A stretch of 64,000 nucleotides of DNA from the NCBI RefSeq assembly GCF_004346925.1, contig NZ_CP031167.1, forward strand, positions 1,074,001 to 1,138,000, written 5' to 3'. This stretch comes from Stenotrophomonas sp. ASS1 (GTDB lineage Bacteria; Pseudomonadota; Gammaproteobacteria; Xanthomonadales; Xanthomonadaceae). The notes under the pieces are model-generated. The model was not told where the DNA came from. It did not search any database and worked only from the letters and a program-made list of their open reading frames with translations. Both the position numbers and the translations under genes were made by a program. Positions 55,366 through 63,593 of the stretch are shown in pieces; the stretch's first letter is position 1, and every line of letters begins with the position of its first letter.

Positions 55366-56373
55366 ATGGCCACCATCTACGACATCGCGAAGCACGTCGG
55401 CGTCTCCGCAGGCACGGTGTCGCGGGCGCTTTCCCGGCCGGACAAAGTGCTGCCGGCCACGCGCGCGCGCATCGAGCAGGCCGCTGCCGCACTCGGTTAT
55501 GTGCCCAACACGGTGGCCCGCACGCTCAAGACCCAGCGCAGCGGCAAGATCCTGGTCACCGTCCCGGACATCGCCAATCCGTTCTTCGCGCAGATCCTGC
55601 AGGGGGCGGAGGACGCCGCACAGGCGGTCGGCTATGCGGTTCTGCTCGGCGATACCCAGCATCAACCCGACCGCGAGGAGCGCTATGCGCAGATGCTTCG
55701 GCGCAACGAGGCCGACGGCATGATCGTGCTGGGGCACCGCCTGCCGCCCACGGCGCGCGAGATCGTCCAGCAGCGCGGTGCCGCCGCGCCGGTGATCAAC
55801 GGCTGCGAGTTCGACCCCGCACTGGGCATTCCCAGCGTCCATATCGATAACGCCGCGGCCGCGCGCGTGGTGATGGAACATCTGTATGGGCTGGGACACG
55901 AGCGGATCGCCGTGGTCGGCGGACCGCCGGACAATCCGCTGCACCAGCAACGGCTGGAAGGGGTGCGGGCGGCTGGCAAGGCGCGTGGACGCCTGCGCCA
56001 GCTGAACATCGTGCCGGGTGACTTTTCGGTGGAATCCGGCCATGCGGCTGCCATGGCGCTGCTGGACGGCATGTCTGCGCCAACGGCGATCTTCTGTTTC
56101 AGCGATCAGATGGCGCTGGGCACCCTGGCGGCCTGCCGCGATCTGGGCATCCGCGTGCCGGAGGACCTGTCCATCGTCGGCTTCGATGATCTGGCATCTT
56201 CCCGCTACCTCACGCCGCCGTTGACCACCATCCGGCAACCGATGCGGGAGATCGGTGAGCGCGCGGTCAACCTGCTGCTTGCCATCATCGAGCACATGGA
56301 TGTGCCGCTGCAGCAGACGCTGGATTTCAGCCTGATGCTGCGGGGTTCAACGGCGCCACTCAGGCGTGGGTGA
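55366..56373 (+). CDS. LacI-family regulator of the oxidative sugar locus
   Basis: A 335-residue regulator. The N-terminus ATIYDIAKHVGVSAGTVSRALS is a classic LacI helix-turn-helix, with hinge VARTLKTQRSGK and a sugar-binding-type sensor domain (VPDIANPFFAQILQGAEDAA, FCFSDQMALG, VGFDDLASSRYLTPPLTTI). The start at 55366 follows AGGAGA. The palindrome at 55287 lies in its own upstream region and is repeated at the far end of the locus, so it most likely represses both operons and itself until a sugar inducer binds. Confidence 0.88.
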   Translation: MATIYDIAKHVGVSAGTVSRALSRPDKVLPATRARIEQAAAALGYVPNTVARTLKTQRSGKILVTVPDIANPFFAQILQGAEDAAQAVGYAVLLGDTQHQPDREERYAQMLRRNEADGMIVLGHRLPPTAREIVQQRGAAAPVINGCEFDPALGIPSVHIDNAAAARVVMEHLYGLGHERIAVVGGPPDNPLHQQRLEGVRAAGKARGRLRQLNIVPGDFSVESGHAAAMALLDGMSAPTAIFCFSDQMALGTLAACRDLGIRVPEDLSIVGFDDLASSRYLTPPLTTIRQPMREIGERAVNLLLAIIEHMDVPLQQTLDFSLMLRGSTAPLRRG

Positions 56374-56477
56374 GGCAGGGTAACCGCCGTGAATCCTTGA
56401 TCCCGAATTGACGCAGAGCTGTCAGACTCACCACAGGCCGCCCGGCAAGGGCGTGCGATCGCGCAAGGGGGTCGGCA

Positions 56478-57530
56478 ATGCCGTTCTTGACGGACTCGAC
56501 GGAAGTCGCGGTCGAAGGCATCGGCGCGGCACGTCGCATCGGCTGGATGCGCTTCGTGGGCAATGGGCTGGGCGCGATTCCCATCGCCTCGATCATTCTT
56601 GAACGTCAGGACGGTGTGTTGGCCTGGGCGTTGCTGCTGCTCAATGCGTTGGCATGGCCGGCGCTCGCGCTGGTGCTGACCCAGCGCTCACGGCAGCCTG
56701 CGGTGGTCCAGTTCCGTTGCATGGTGGTTGATTCCTTCTTTGGCGGTGGCTGGATCGCCTTCATGGGGCTCAGCGTGGTACCCAGTGCGTTGTTCGCCGC
56801 GCTGCTGGTCGCCGACAAGATCGCCGCCGGTGGGGTGAAGCTGGCGGTACGGGCCACACTGGCACTGGTGGTGGGGTTCGCGCTCACCTGGTGGGGGCTC
56901 GGGTTTCCTTACCAGCCGGTGTCATCGCAGCGCACGATCGTGCTCAGCGTGCCGTTCCTGTTCGTCTACGGCATCGGCCTCAGCATCCTCAGCTGGCAGC
57001 TGGCGCGGCGGGTGAAATCGCAGAACCGCCAGTTGAAGCGGCTGAGCCGCATGGACCCGCTGGTGGAGCTGGCCAACCGCGGCTTCCTGATCGTCCGTGC
57101 GCAGCAGGCACTGGACAAGGCGCAGGGGCAGGGTGGTTTTGCCTGCCTGCTGATGCTTGATGTGGATGACTTCAAGCGCATCAATGACTCGCACGGTCAT
57201 CGCGCCGGGGACGAAGTGCTGCGCCATATCGCGTCCACCTTGCGCGCCTTCGCCCGGCCTGGCGATACCCCTGCGCGGCTGGGAGGCGACGAGTTCGTCG
57301 TGCTGCTGCAGGACTGTGCGCCCGTCGATGCGATGCATGTGGCAGAGCGGGTTCGGCTGCAACTTCTGGAGGCAGCACGGCAGGCAACCCCGGGCATCGA
57401 GTTCAGCGTCAGCATCGGAATCGCGGCGACGCCGCGCGGTGGCAGCGTCGAGGACTGGCTGGCACTGGCCGACCGCGCGCTGTACCACGCCAAGCGCCAG
57501 GGCAAGAACAACGCCAGCTATGGCGAATGA
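56478..57530 (+). CDS. Diguanylate cyclase with N-terminal membrane sensor (MASE2-like)
   Basis: A 350-residue protein. Residues about 20-175 form five or six membrane helices of the MASE2-like type. The GGDEF domain follows: GGDEF is intact at 269-273 and an RPGD inhibitory site at 260-263 sits the usual five residues before it. It should make cyclic di-GMP and be product-inhibited. No operon partner; its end overlaps the convergent LysR gene by 13 bp. Confidence 0.88.
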   Translation: MPFLTDSTEVAVEGIGAARRIGWMRFVGNGLGAIPIASIILERQDGVLAWALLLLNALAWPALALVLTQRSRQPAVVQFRCMVVDSFFGGGWIAFMGLSVVPSALFAALLVADKIAAGGVKLAVRATLALVVGFALTWWGLGFPYQPVSSQRTIVLSVPFLFVYGIGLSILSWQLARRVKSQNRQLKRLSRMDPLVELANRGFLIVRAQQALDKAQGQGGFACLLMLDVDDFKRINDSHGHRAGDEVLRHIASTLRAFARPGDTPARLGGDEFVVLLQDCAPVDAMHVAERVRLQLLEAARQATPGIEFSVSIGIAATPRGGSVEDWLALADRALYHAKRQGKNNASYGE

Positions 57531-58414
57531 GGTGTTGCCAGGTCTCTGGCGCAGGCCAGCAGCTGGGCGGCCGTTGCCGGAGGCTTGCAGCGCACCGCCA
57601 ACTGCAGCGTAGTGGTCGGCATGCCCAGTTCCAGCGCAACAAAAGCCAGGCCGCTGCGGTGCATGCTCTGCATCGAGGCCGGCACGATGGCGATACCCAG
57701 GCCGGCAGCGGCAAGGTTGATCGCCGAAGCCACCTGCGGCGCTTCCTGCTGGATGGTAGGCGCGAAGCCCTGGCTGCGGCAGGCAGCGACGACGTCTGCA
57801 CTCAGGCCCTGACCCGATTTCCGCGAGAACAGGATGAAGCGCTCGTCGCGCAGCTCGGCCAGCGCGATGCTCGTCCGGCACGCCAACGGGTGATCGGCCG
57901 GCAGTACTGCCACCAGGGGTTCGGCACTGAGTTGCTGTGTCATCCGTTCACCGGTATTGGAAAACGGCGGGCGCACGATCACTGCATCGAGTTCGCCATC
58001 ATCGAGGCGCCGGACCAGCGATTCACTGCCATCTTCGACCAGCTGCACCTGCACCGCCGGATGTGCCCTCTGGAAGCTGCGCATCAGCGCGGTGACCGCC
58101 TCGTTGTAGGTCGCCGATTCTGTCAGCCCCAATGTCAACGTGCCGACCTCGCCGCGTGCGGCGCGCAGCGCCTCCTCCTTGGCCTGGTCGACGCGCGCGA
58201 GGATGTCCTCCGCGGCTTTCCAGAATACCTGGCCAGCATCGCTGAGCACGATGCCGCGTCCCTGCCGGTGGAACAGCGGTGTGCCGATCTCTTCCTCCAG
58301 GGCGCGGATCTGCTGCCCGAGCGGCGGCTGGGCGATATGCAGGGCCTCGGCGGCCTTGGTGAAGCTCTGCAGCTGGGCAGTCATGACGAAGTAGCGCAGG
58401 TGCCGCAGTTCCAT
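57518..58414 (-). CDS. LysR-family transcriptional regulator
   Basis: A 298-residue regulator. The winged helix (HLRYFVMTAQLQSFTKAAEALHIAQPPLGQQIRALEEEIG, residues 4-44 in part) is followed by a linker and a two-lobed effector domain (GTLTLGLTESATYNEAV). The start at 58414 gives the standard MELRHLRYF opening; the longer frame upstream is a shadow. It is divergent from the isocitrate-lyase-family gene, 108 bp away, which it most likely controls. Confidence 0.88.
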   Translation of the reverse strand: MELRHLRYFVMTAQLQSFTKAAEALHIAQPPLGQQIRALEEEIGTPLFHRQGRGIVLSDAGQVFWKAAEDILARVDQAKEEALRAARGEVGTLTLGLTESATYNEAVTALMRSFQRAHPAVQVQLVEDGSESLVRRLDDGELDAVIVRPPFSNTGERMTQQLSAEPLVAVLPADHPLACRTSIALAELRDERFILFSRKSGQGLSADVVAACRSQGFAPTIQQEAPQVASAINLAAAGLGIAIVPASMQSMHRSGLAFVALELGMPTTTLQLAVRCKPPATAAQLLACARDLATPHSP

Positions 58415-58522
58415 TGGAACCTCAAACGTTCTGGTGCTGTACGAACACGGTATTGGACGGTCGCCGCTGGCGGCAACATCATCGGTATCCCACGGAAGAT
58501 GTCCAACGACAAGGGAGACCAC

Positions 58523-59371
58523 ATGAAAAAGACACGTCAGTTGCGCGATCTGCTCCGCCAGGGCAGCGTGATTGCGCCAGGTGCATTCGATGGATTGTCG
58601 GCACGCCTGGTGGAGCTGGCCGGCTTCGATGCGGTCTATGCCAGCGGCGGCGCCATCGCACGTTCGGCCGGCGTGCCGGACATCGGCCTGCTCGGCCTCA
58701 GCGAAGTGCTTGCGCAGGTTGAACGGATCGTCGATGCCTGCGATCTGCCGGTGATCGCCGACGCTGACACCGGCTTCGGCGGCACCGCGAATGTTGAACG
58801 CACGGTGCGCGCGTTCGAAAGGGCAGGGGTTGCCGCCCTGCATATCGAGGACCAGGCCTTCCCCAAGCGCTGCGGACACCTGGATGACAAGACGCTGGTC
58901 GACGCGGGCGAGATGTGCACGAAGATCCGTGTCGCCTGCCAGTCGCGGATCGACCCGGAGTTGATGATCATCGCGCGTACCGATGCCATCGCCTGCGAAG
59001 GCCTGGATGCGGCGATCGAACGGGCGCAGGCCTATGTGGACGCGGGCGCGGACATGATCTTCGTCGAGGCACCGGAAACGCTGGAGCAGATTGAGGTGAT
59101 TTCGCAGCAGGTTCCCGGGCCGAAGCTGATCAACATGTTCCACAGCGGCAAGACGCCGCTGGTGCCGGTGGCGCGGCTGGCCGAACTCGATTACCGGCTG
59201 GTGATCATTCCCTCTGACCTGCAGCGCGCTGCGATCCGGGCCATGCAGCGCACCCTGCAGGAGATCGCAGCGACTGGCGACAGCGGGCGTGTTGCCGGCG
59301 AGCTGGCCAGCTTCGGCGAGCGTGAGACGATCGTGCGCACGGCGCGGTATCTGGCACTGGACCGGGTGTGA
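58523..59371 (+). CDS. Isocitrate lyase / PEP mutase family protein
   Basis: A 282-residue member of the isocitrate lyase/PEP mutase superfamily. Characteristic segments: APGAFDGLSARLVELAGFDAVYASGGA, VIADADTGFGG (Mg-binding Asp residues), LHIEDQAFPKRCGH (active-site KRCGH) and DMIFVEAPET. Such enzymes include methylisocitrate lyase, oxaloacetate decarboxylase and carboxyphosphonoenolpyruvate mutase; no prp genes are near, so the reaction is open. GGGAG precedes the ATG at 58523. Probably regulated by the divergent LysR protein. Confidence 0.82.
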   Translation: MKKTRQLRDLLRQGSVIAPGAFDGLSARLVELAGFDAVYASGGAIARSAGVPDIGLLGLSEVLAQVERIVDACDLPVIADADTGFGGTANVERTVRAFERAGVAALHIEDQAFPKRCGHLDDKTLVDAGEMCTKIRVACQSRIDPELMIIARTDAIACEGLDAAIERAQAYVDAGADMIFVEAPETLEQIEVISQQVPGPKLINMFHSGKTPLVPVARLAELDYRLVIIPSDLQRAAIRAMQRTLQEIAATGDSGRVAGELASFGERETIVRTARYLALDRV

Positions 59372-59506
59372 TCCGGGCGTGATTGCGGACGTGCCGATGG
59401 ACGGAGAAGGGGCGGCGGAATCCGCGTGTGTTGCCTGTTCATCCTGCACCCGGAATCATCGCCGACAATCCTCTACCATGGGCCACCCTGCCCGGACGTG
59501 CCGCCC

Positions 59507-60532
59507 ATGCAAGACGCCCTCGTTGCCCAGCCCAAGCCCCCCGTCCCGAGGATCGCGGCCTGGCTGATGATGCTGCTGGGCATGTGGCTGGCGTTGAAGC
59601 TGGGCCTGGTGGTGACCCTGCTGTCGGGCCTGCTGGTGTTCCAGCTGACCCACCTGCTGGCCTCCACCGTGGAGGGCAAGCTGCCGCCAGGCCGGGCGCG
59701 GGCGATCGCGGTGATCGTGCTGTCAGCGGTGATCATCAGCGCGCTGGTGCTGGCCGGGATCGGCGTGGCGTCATTTTTCCGCAACGAGACCGGTGGACCG
59801 GACGCATTGCTGGCGCGGCTGATGGAGATCCTCAATTCGTCGCGGCACCAGGTGCCGGCGCTGCTGCAGCCGTACATCCCCGAGGACATGCCGGCGCTGC
59901 GCACGGCACTGAACGACTGGGCCGCCGAGCATCAGCGCCAGCTGGGCGTGGCCGGTACCTCGGTGGTGCAGGTGGGCGTACGCGTACTGATCGGTATGGT
60001 GCTGGGCGCGATGATCGCGCTGTATGACGAACTGCCGCTGCCGAAGATGGGCCCGCTGGCGCAGGAGCTGATCGGCCGCACCAGCCGCCTGGCCACCGCG
60101 TTCCGCCAGGTGGTGTTCGCGCAGGTGAAGATCTCGCTGCTCAACACCGTGTTCACCGCCATCTTCCTGCTGGGCGTGCTGCCGTTGTTCGGCGTGCACC
60201 TGCCACTGTCCAAGACCCTGGTACTGATCACCTTCATCGCCGGCCTGCTGCCGGTGGTGGGCAACATCATTTCCAACACCATCATCACCATCGTCGCGCT
60301 GTCGGTCTCGTTCTACGTGGCCGTGGCGGCGCTGCTGTACCTGATCGTGATCCACAAGCTGGAGTACTTCCTCAATGCGCGCATCGTTGGCGGCGAAATC
60401 CAGGCCCGCGCCTGGGAGCTGCTGTTGGCGATGCTGGTGATGGAAGCGGCGTTCGGCCTGCCCGGCCTGGTGGCGGCGCCGGTGTTCTACGCCTACGTGA
60501 AGCGCGAACTGGTCGACCAGCGCTGGATCTAG
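59507..60532 (+). CDS. AI-2E family permease (PerM/YdiK-like)
   Basis: A 341-residue inner-membrane protein with about eight hydrophobic segments and a hydrophilic stretch near 95-150. The C-terminal half (FAQVKISLLNTVFTAIFLLG, LLPVVGNIISNTIITIVALS, GGEIQARAWELLLAMLVMEA) follows the AI-2E/UPF0118 pattern. Despite the name, members have varied or unknown roles (some act as sodium/proton antiporters). The ATG at 59507 gives a conventional N-terminus. The 135-bp gap before it holds no recognisable signal. Confidence 0.8.
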   Translation: MQDALVAQPKPPVPRIAAWLMMLLGMWLALKLGLVVTLLSGLLVFQLTHLLASTVEGKLPPGRARAIAVIVLSAVIISALVLAGIGVASFFRNETGGPDALLARLMEILNSSRHQVPALLQPYIPEDMPALRTALNDWAAEHQRQLGVAGTSVVQVGVRVLIGMVLGAMIALYDELPLPKMGPLAQELIGRTSRLATAFRQVVFAQVKISLLNTVFTAIFLLGVLPLFGVHLPLSKTLVLITFIAGLLPVVGNIISNTIITIVALSVSFYVAVAALLYLIVIHKLEYFLNARIVGGEIQARAWELLLAMLVMEAAFGLPGLVAAPVFYAYVKRELVDQRWI

Positions 60533-60640
60533 TACGGCAGGGTGTGACGCATTCGCCTCAGCCCGGCGCGGGGTGAGACCTTGCCGGCGCGTTCGCGGTG
60601 GCTGCGGTATACCTATGGTCACGGTTCGCGCGGCACTGGC

Positions 60641-60669
60641 TTGGCGCTGCCGGGACCGGCGGCTACAGT
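60641..60669 (+). promoter_or_regulatory. Sigma70-like promoter of the second diguanylate cyclase gene
   Basis: TTGGCG (60641-60646), 17-bp gap, TACAGT (60664-60669), 26 bp before the ATG at 60695. Confidence 0.5.
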
Positions 60670-60694
60670 GATCCGCACTTCAGGGGAAATTTGC

Positions 60695-62437
60695 ATGGCC
60701 GGCAAGGCATCGCCCATCGGACTGCGGACCTGGGTCTGGATCCTGGCGGGGTCGTTCGTGGTCTGTACGCTGCCGTTGATGGCCATCGCGCTGGTCCAGG
60801 GCGCGCTGCGCTACAGCGCTGCCGAGGACAACCTGGTCAGCCTGCGCCAGCTGCGCCAGACCTTCGACCTGGCCAACCTGGTCTCGGCCGAACGCGGCCC
60901 GGCCAACAGCCTGCTCGGTGCCGACCCGGCCGATGCCAGCGAGCATGCGCGGCTTACGCTGCAGCTGGCGGTGGTGCGCAGGCGTGTGGACACCGCGCTG
61001 CAGCAGCTGGATGCCGTGTTCACGGCTGATCCGGGCGTGGTGGATGAGCATGGGATGCTGGCAGACGCGCAACGTCGCCTGCAGTCGGCACGCGCGGGCG
61101 TGGACCGGGTGGCAGCGCAGCCGCGCGACGCACGACGCGTCGAAGACGTGGAGCGCGCGATCAGCGGCATGTTTGCCGTGGTCGACCGCCTGCACCTGCT
61201 GACCTCGGCACAGATCAACGTACTGGTCCGGGCCGACCGCGAAGCGGCGATTCCAGCCATGCAGGGCCAGGTGCTGATCGACCTGCGCGAGCACGGCGGG
61301 CGTCTGGCCTCCAACGTGATGGCGCCGGTGGCGGTACCCGGTGCCTGGCGCAACGAACAGGTGCGCGCGGCGCTGCAGACCGAGGGCCGCCTGCTGGAAC
61401 TGTGGCGGCTGGCCGGCAGCCACGAATCGGTGTTCCGCAGTGATCCGACGCTGTCCTGGCATTGGGATATGGCGCGCCGGCAGTTCTTCGGCGAGTCACT
61501 GCCGATGATCGAACAGCTGATCGACGACGGACGGCGTGGCCTGCCGCCGCCGTGGACCGCTGCCGAGTTCACCACGCGCTACGTGCCGACCCTGCAGTCG
61601 CTTGAGGCGCTGCGTGACGGTTACCTGAGTGTGTCCATCGCCAGGTTCGAGCACACCCGCAACCGGGAGGCTACGCGGCTGGCGGTACTTCTGGCCACCG
61701 CGCTGGGAACCCTGGTGGTACTGGGTGTGGCGCTGCGTATCGCGCATCTGCAGATCCTGCGGCCTCTGCTGCAGGCACAACGGCAGGTGATCCAGATTGC
61801 CTCCGAAGCGCCGGGGCCCGAGCAGCATGTCACCCATCCGCTGGCCGAGATGCAGCGCCTGTTCGATGCGATTGAAGTGCTGCGCGAGAAGTCGCGCGAA
61901 CGCTCGGCGCTGACCAGCGAGCTGCGCCAGCTGGCCGGCACCGATGAATTGACCGGACTGCTGAACCGTCGCGCGCTGGAGGAACTGGTGCAGCAGCGCC
62001 ACGACGAGGGGCGGATGAGCGCAGTGGTGATCCTGCTGGACGTTGATCGCTTCAAATCGATCAATGATGGTCATGGCCACGATGCGGGTGATGAAGTGCT
62101 GGTACAGGTGGCGCAACTGCTGCAGCGCCATCTTCGCCGCAGCGACAGCATTTCCCGCTATGGTGGCGAGGAGTTCCTGGTGCTGCTGGCCGACGGTGAC
62201 CTGGCCGCTGGCCGACAGCTGGCCGAATCGCTGCGGCTTGCGCTGCAGCAGCTGGACATCGTGGTGGCCGGCGGTACCGTGCTGCGGGTGACCGCCAGCT
62301 TCGGCGTGGCCCGCGGTGCTACCGACGCCTTGGGCTGGCGGACCCTGCTGCGTGCCGCCGATGCGGCCATGTACCAGGCCAAGGCGCAGGGCCGCGACCG
62401 CGTGCGGGTCGCCGGTGGTGGGCGCATTCCACGCTGA
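60695..62437 (+). CDS. Membrane diguanylate cyclase with periplasmic sensor domain
   Basis: A 580-residue protein. One transmembrane helix (about 13-36) and a second (about 325-347, LAVLLATALGTLVVLGVAL) enclose a helical periplasmic sensor of about 290 residues. After a short HAMP-like linker the GGDEF domain has GGEEF at 490-494 and an RRSD inhibitory site five residues before it, so an active, feedback-inhibited cyclic di-GMP synthase is expected. The signal sensed is unknown. The ATG at 60695 is chosen for its clean start before the first helix. Confidence 0.88.
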   Translation: MAGKASPIGLRTWVWILAGSFVVCTLPLMAIALVQGALRYSAAEDNLVSLRQLRQTFDLANLVSAERGPANSLLGADPADASEHARLTLQLAVVRRRVDTALQQLDAVFTADPGVVDEHGMLADAQRRLQSARAGVDRVAAQPRDARRVEDVERAISGMFAVVDRLHLLTSAQINVLVRADREAAIPAMQGQVLIDLREHGGRLASNVMAPVAVPGAWRNEQVRAALQTEGRLLELWRLAGSHESVFRSDPTLSWHWDMARRQFFGESLPMIEQLIDDGRRGLPPPWTAAEFTTRYVPTLQSLEALRDGYLSVSIARFEHTRNREATRLAVLLATALGTLVVLGVALRIAHLQILRPLLQAQRQVIQIASEAPGPEQHVTHPLAEMQRLFDAIEVLREKSRERSALTSELRQLAGTDELTGLLNRRALEELVQQRHDEGRMSAVVILLDVDRFKSINDGHGHDAGDEVLVQVAQLLQRHLRRSDSISRYGGEEFLVLLADGDLAAGRQLAESLRLALQQLDIVVAGGTVLRVTASFGVARGATDALGWRTLLRAADAAMYQAKAQGRDRVRVAGGGRIPR

Positions 62438-62509
62438 AACATCATGTTCATCGCTGGCGCACGCATGGCTGCCTAGACTGGACCTTCGACCATCTGGCAG
62501 GAGCGCATC

Positions 62510-62947
62510 ATGACCGTTCGCCCCGTCGTTGCTGCAGCGCTGCTGGCCGGGATGCTGGCCGGCTGTACCTCCACTTCGTCGCAGACCGCTGCGGATGCGC
62601 CACGCCACCCCTCGGTTGCCGCCGACCTGAGCCCGGTGCCGGCTTTCACCGGCGGCGGTGCGGGTTGGAGCATTGAGATCGCCTCCACCGGCCAGGGCAA
62701 CCACGATGCCAGCCTCAGCGCTGACGGCCGTACCCTCAAGGGCACGCTGCGCTATCCGGGGCAGCCGGCCGATGCACCGAGCTCGCTGATCGTGCTCAAC
62801 GGCGAGCTTGGCGAGCAGCCCGCCATCGTCGAGATCAAGCGTGAGTCGTGCCGCACTGCCGAAGGTGTGGACACCCTGGCCAGCGTGCAGGTGACGATGG
62901 AAGGGCAGCCGCAGCGCCGCGGTTGTGGCCACCTGGCCGTGTACTGA
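62510..62947 (+). CDS. Putative lipoprotein with COG3650-like domain
   Basis: A 145-residue protein whose signal ends in a lipobox (MLAGC, Cys19), so it should be a lipid-anchored periplasmic protein. The mature part has GAGWSIEIASTGQG, GTLRYPGQ and a final CRTAEG...RRGCGH; two or more cysteines could form a disulfide. The GWSIEI...GCG layout recalls COG3650-type envelope proteins of unknown function. GGAG lies 7-10 bp before the ATG. Confidence 0.7.
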   Translation: MTVRPVVAAALLAGMLAGCTSTSSQTAADAPRHPSVAADLSPVPAFTGGGAGWSIEIASTGQGNHDASLSADGRTLKGTLRYPGQPADAPSSLIVLNGELGEQPAIVEIKRESCRTAEGVDTLASVQVTMEGQPQRRGCGHLAVY

Positions 62948-62961
62948 TCCTGTGCGCCGTC

Positions 62962-63465
62962 GTGCTTGAGATTCCAACCCTGCACACCGTGCGCCTGCGG
63001 CTGCGTCCACAGCAGCTGGATGACTTCGGCGTCTATGCCGCGTTCCTGGCCTCGCCGCGTGCGCGGGGCATGGGCGGGCCGTTCGGTGAGGTGGCGGCGT
63101 GGGGGCAGTTCTGCCATGACCTCGCCAGCTGGCATCTGTTCGGCCATGGCGCGTTGATGATCGAGCGTGCCGATACGGGAGCCTGCATCGGCCAGGTCGG
63201 GATCAATCATGGCCCGCTGTTCCCGGAAAAGGAACTGGGCTGGCTGCTGTATGACGGCCATGAAGGGAAGGGCTTTGCCACTGAAGCGGCCGGTGCACTA
63301 CGCGATTGGGCGTTCGTGGTGGTGCGGCTGCCGACGCTGGTCAGCTACATGGCGCCGGACAACCTGGCATCGCAGGCCGTCGCGCGGCGCCTGGGCGGGG
63401 TGCTGGATGCGAACGCCGCGCGCAGCGATGCGGATGATCTGGTCTACCGCTACAGCACCCGGTAG
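62962..63465 (+). CDS. GNAT-family acetyltransferase (RimJ-like)
   Basis: A protein of about 167 residues. LHTVRLRLRPQQLDD near the start, GWLLYDGHEGKGFATEAAGAL (acetyl-CoA-binding motif A) and YMAPDNLASQAVARRLGG (motif B) are typical of the RimJ/RimL-like GNAT branch. The acceptor is unknown. A GTG at 62962 is taken as start, 15 bp after the lipoprotein stop; no strong ribosome site is seen. Its TAG stop is inside the GTAG head of a SMAG palindrome. Confidence 0.8.
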   Translation: MLEIPTLHTVRLRLRPQQLDDFGVYAAFLASPRARGMGGPFGEVAAWGQFCHDLASWHLFGHGALMIERADTGACIGQVGINHGPLFPEKELGWLLYDGHEGKGFATEAAGALRDWAFVVVRLPTLVSYMAPDNLASQAVARRLGGVLDANAARSDADDLVYRYSTR

Positions 63466-63485
63466 TGCCGGCCGCTGGCCGGCAT
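63462..63485 (+). repeat. SMAG palindrome at the GNAT stop
   Basis: GTAGTGCCGGCCGCTGG then CCGGCAT. TAG of the head is the stop codon of the acetyltransferase gene. Confidence 0.85.
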
Positions 63486-63593
63486 CATCGGTGCACCCGG
63501 GGGCGTCATCTACGCATGTCAAGCCATGACCCATTGCGCGTGGCGCCCGGGCTTTGCCATCCTCCCTGCTGTTTTCCGTAGCGTGGAATCCCG

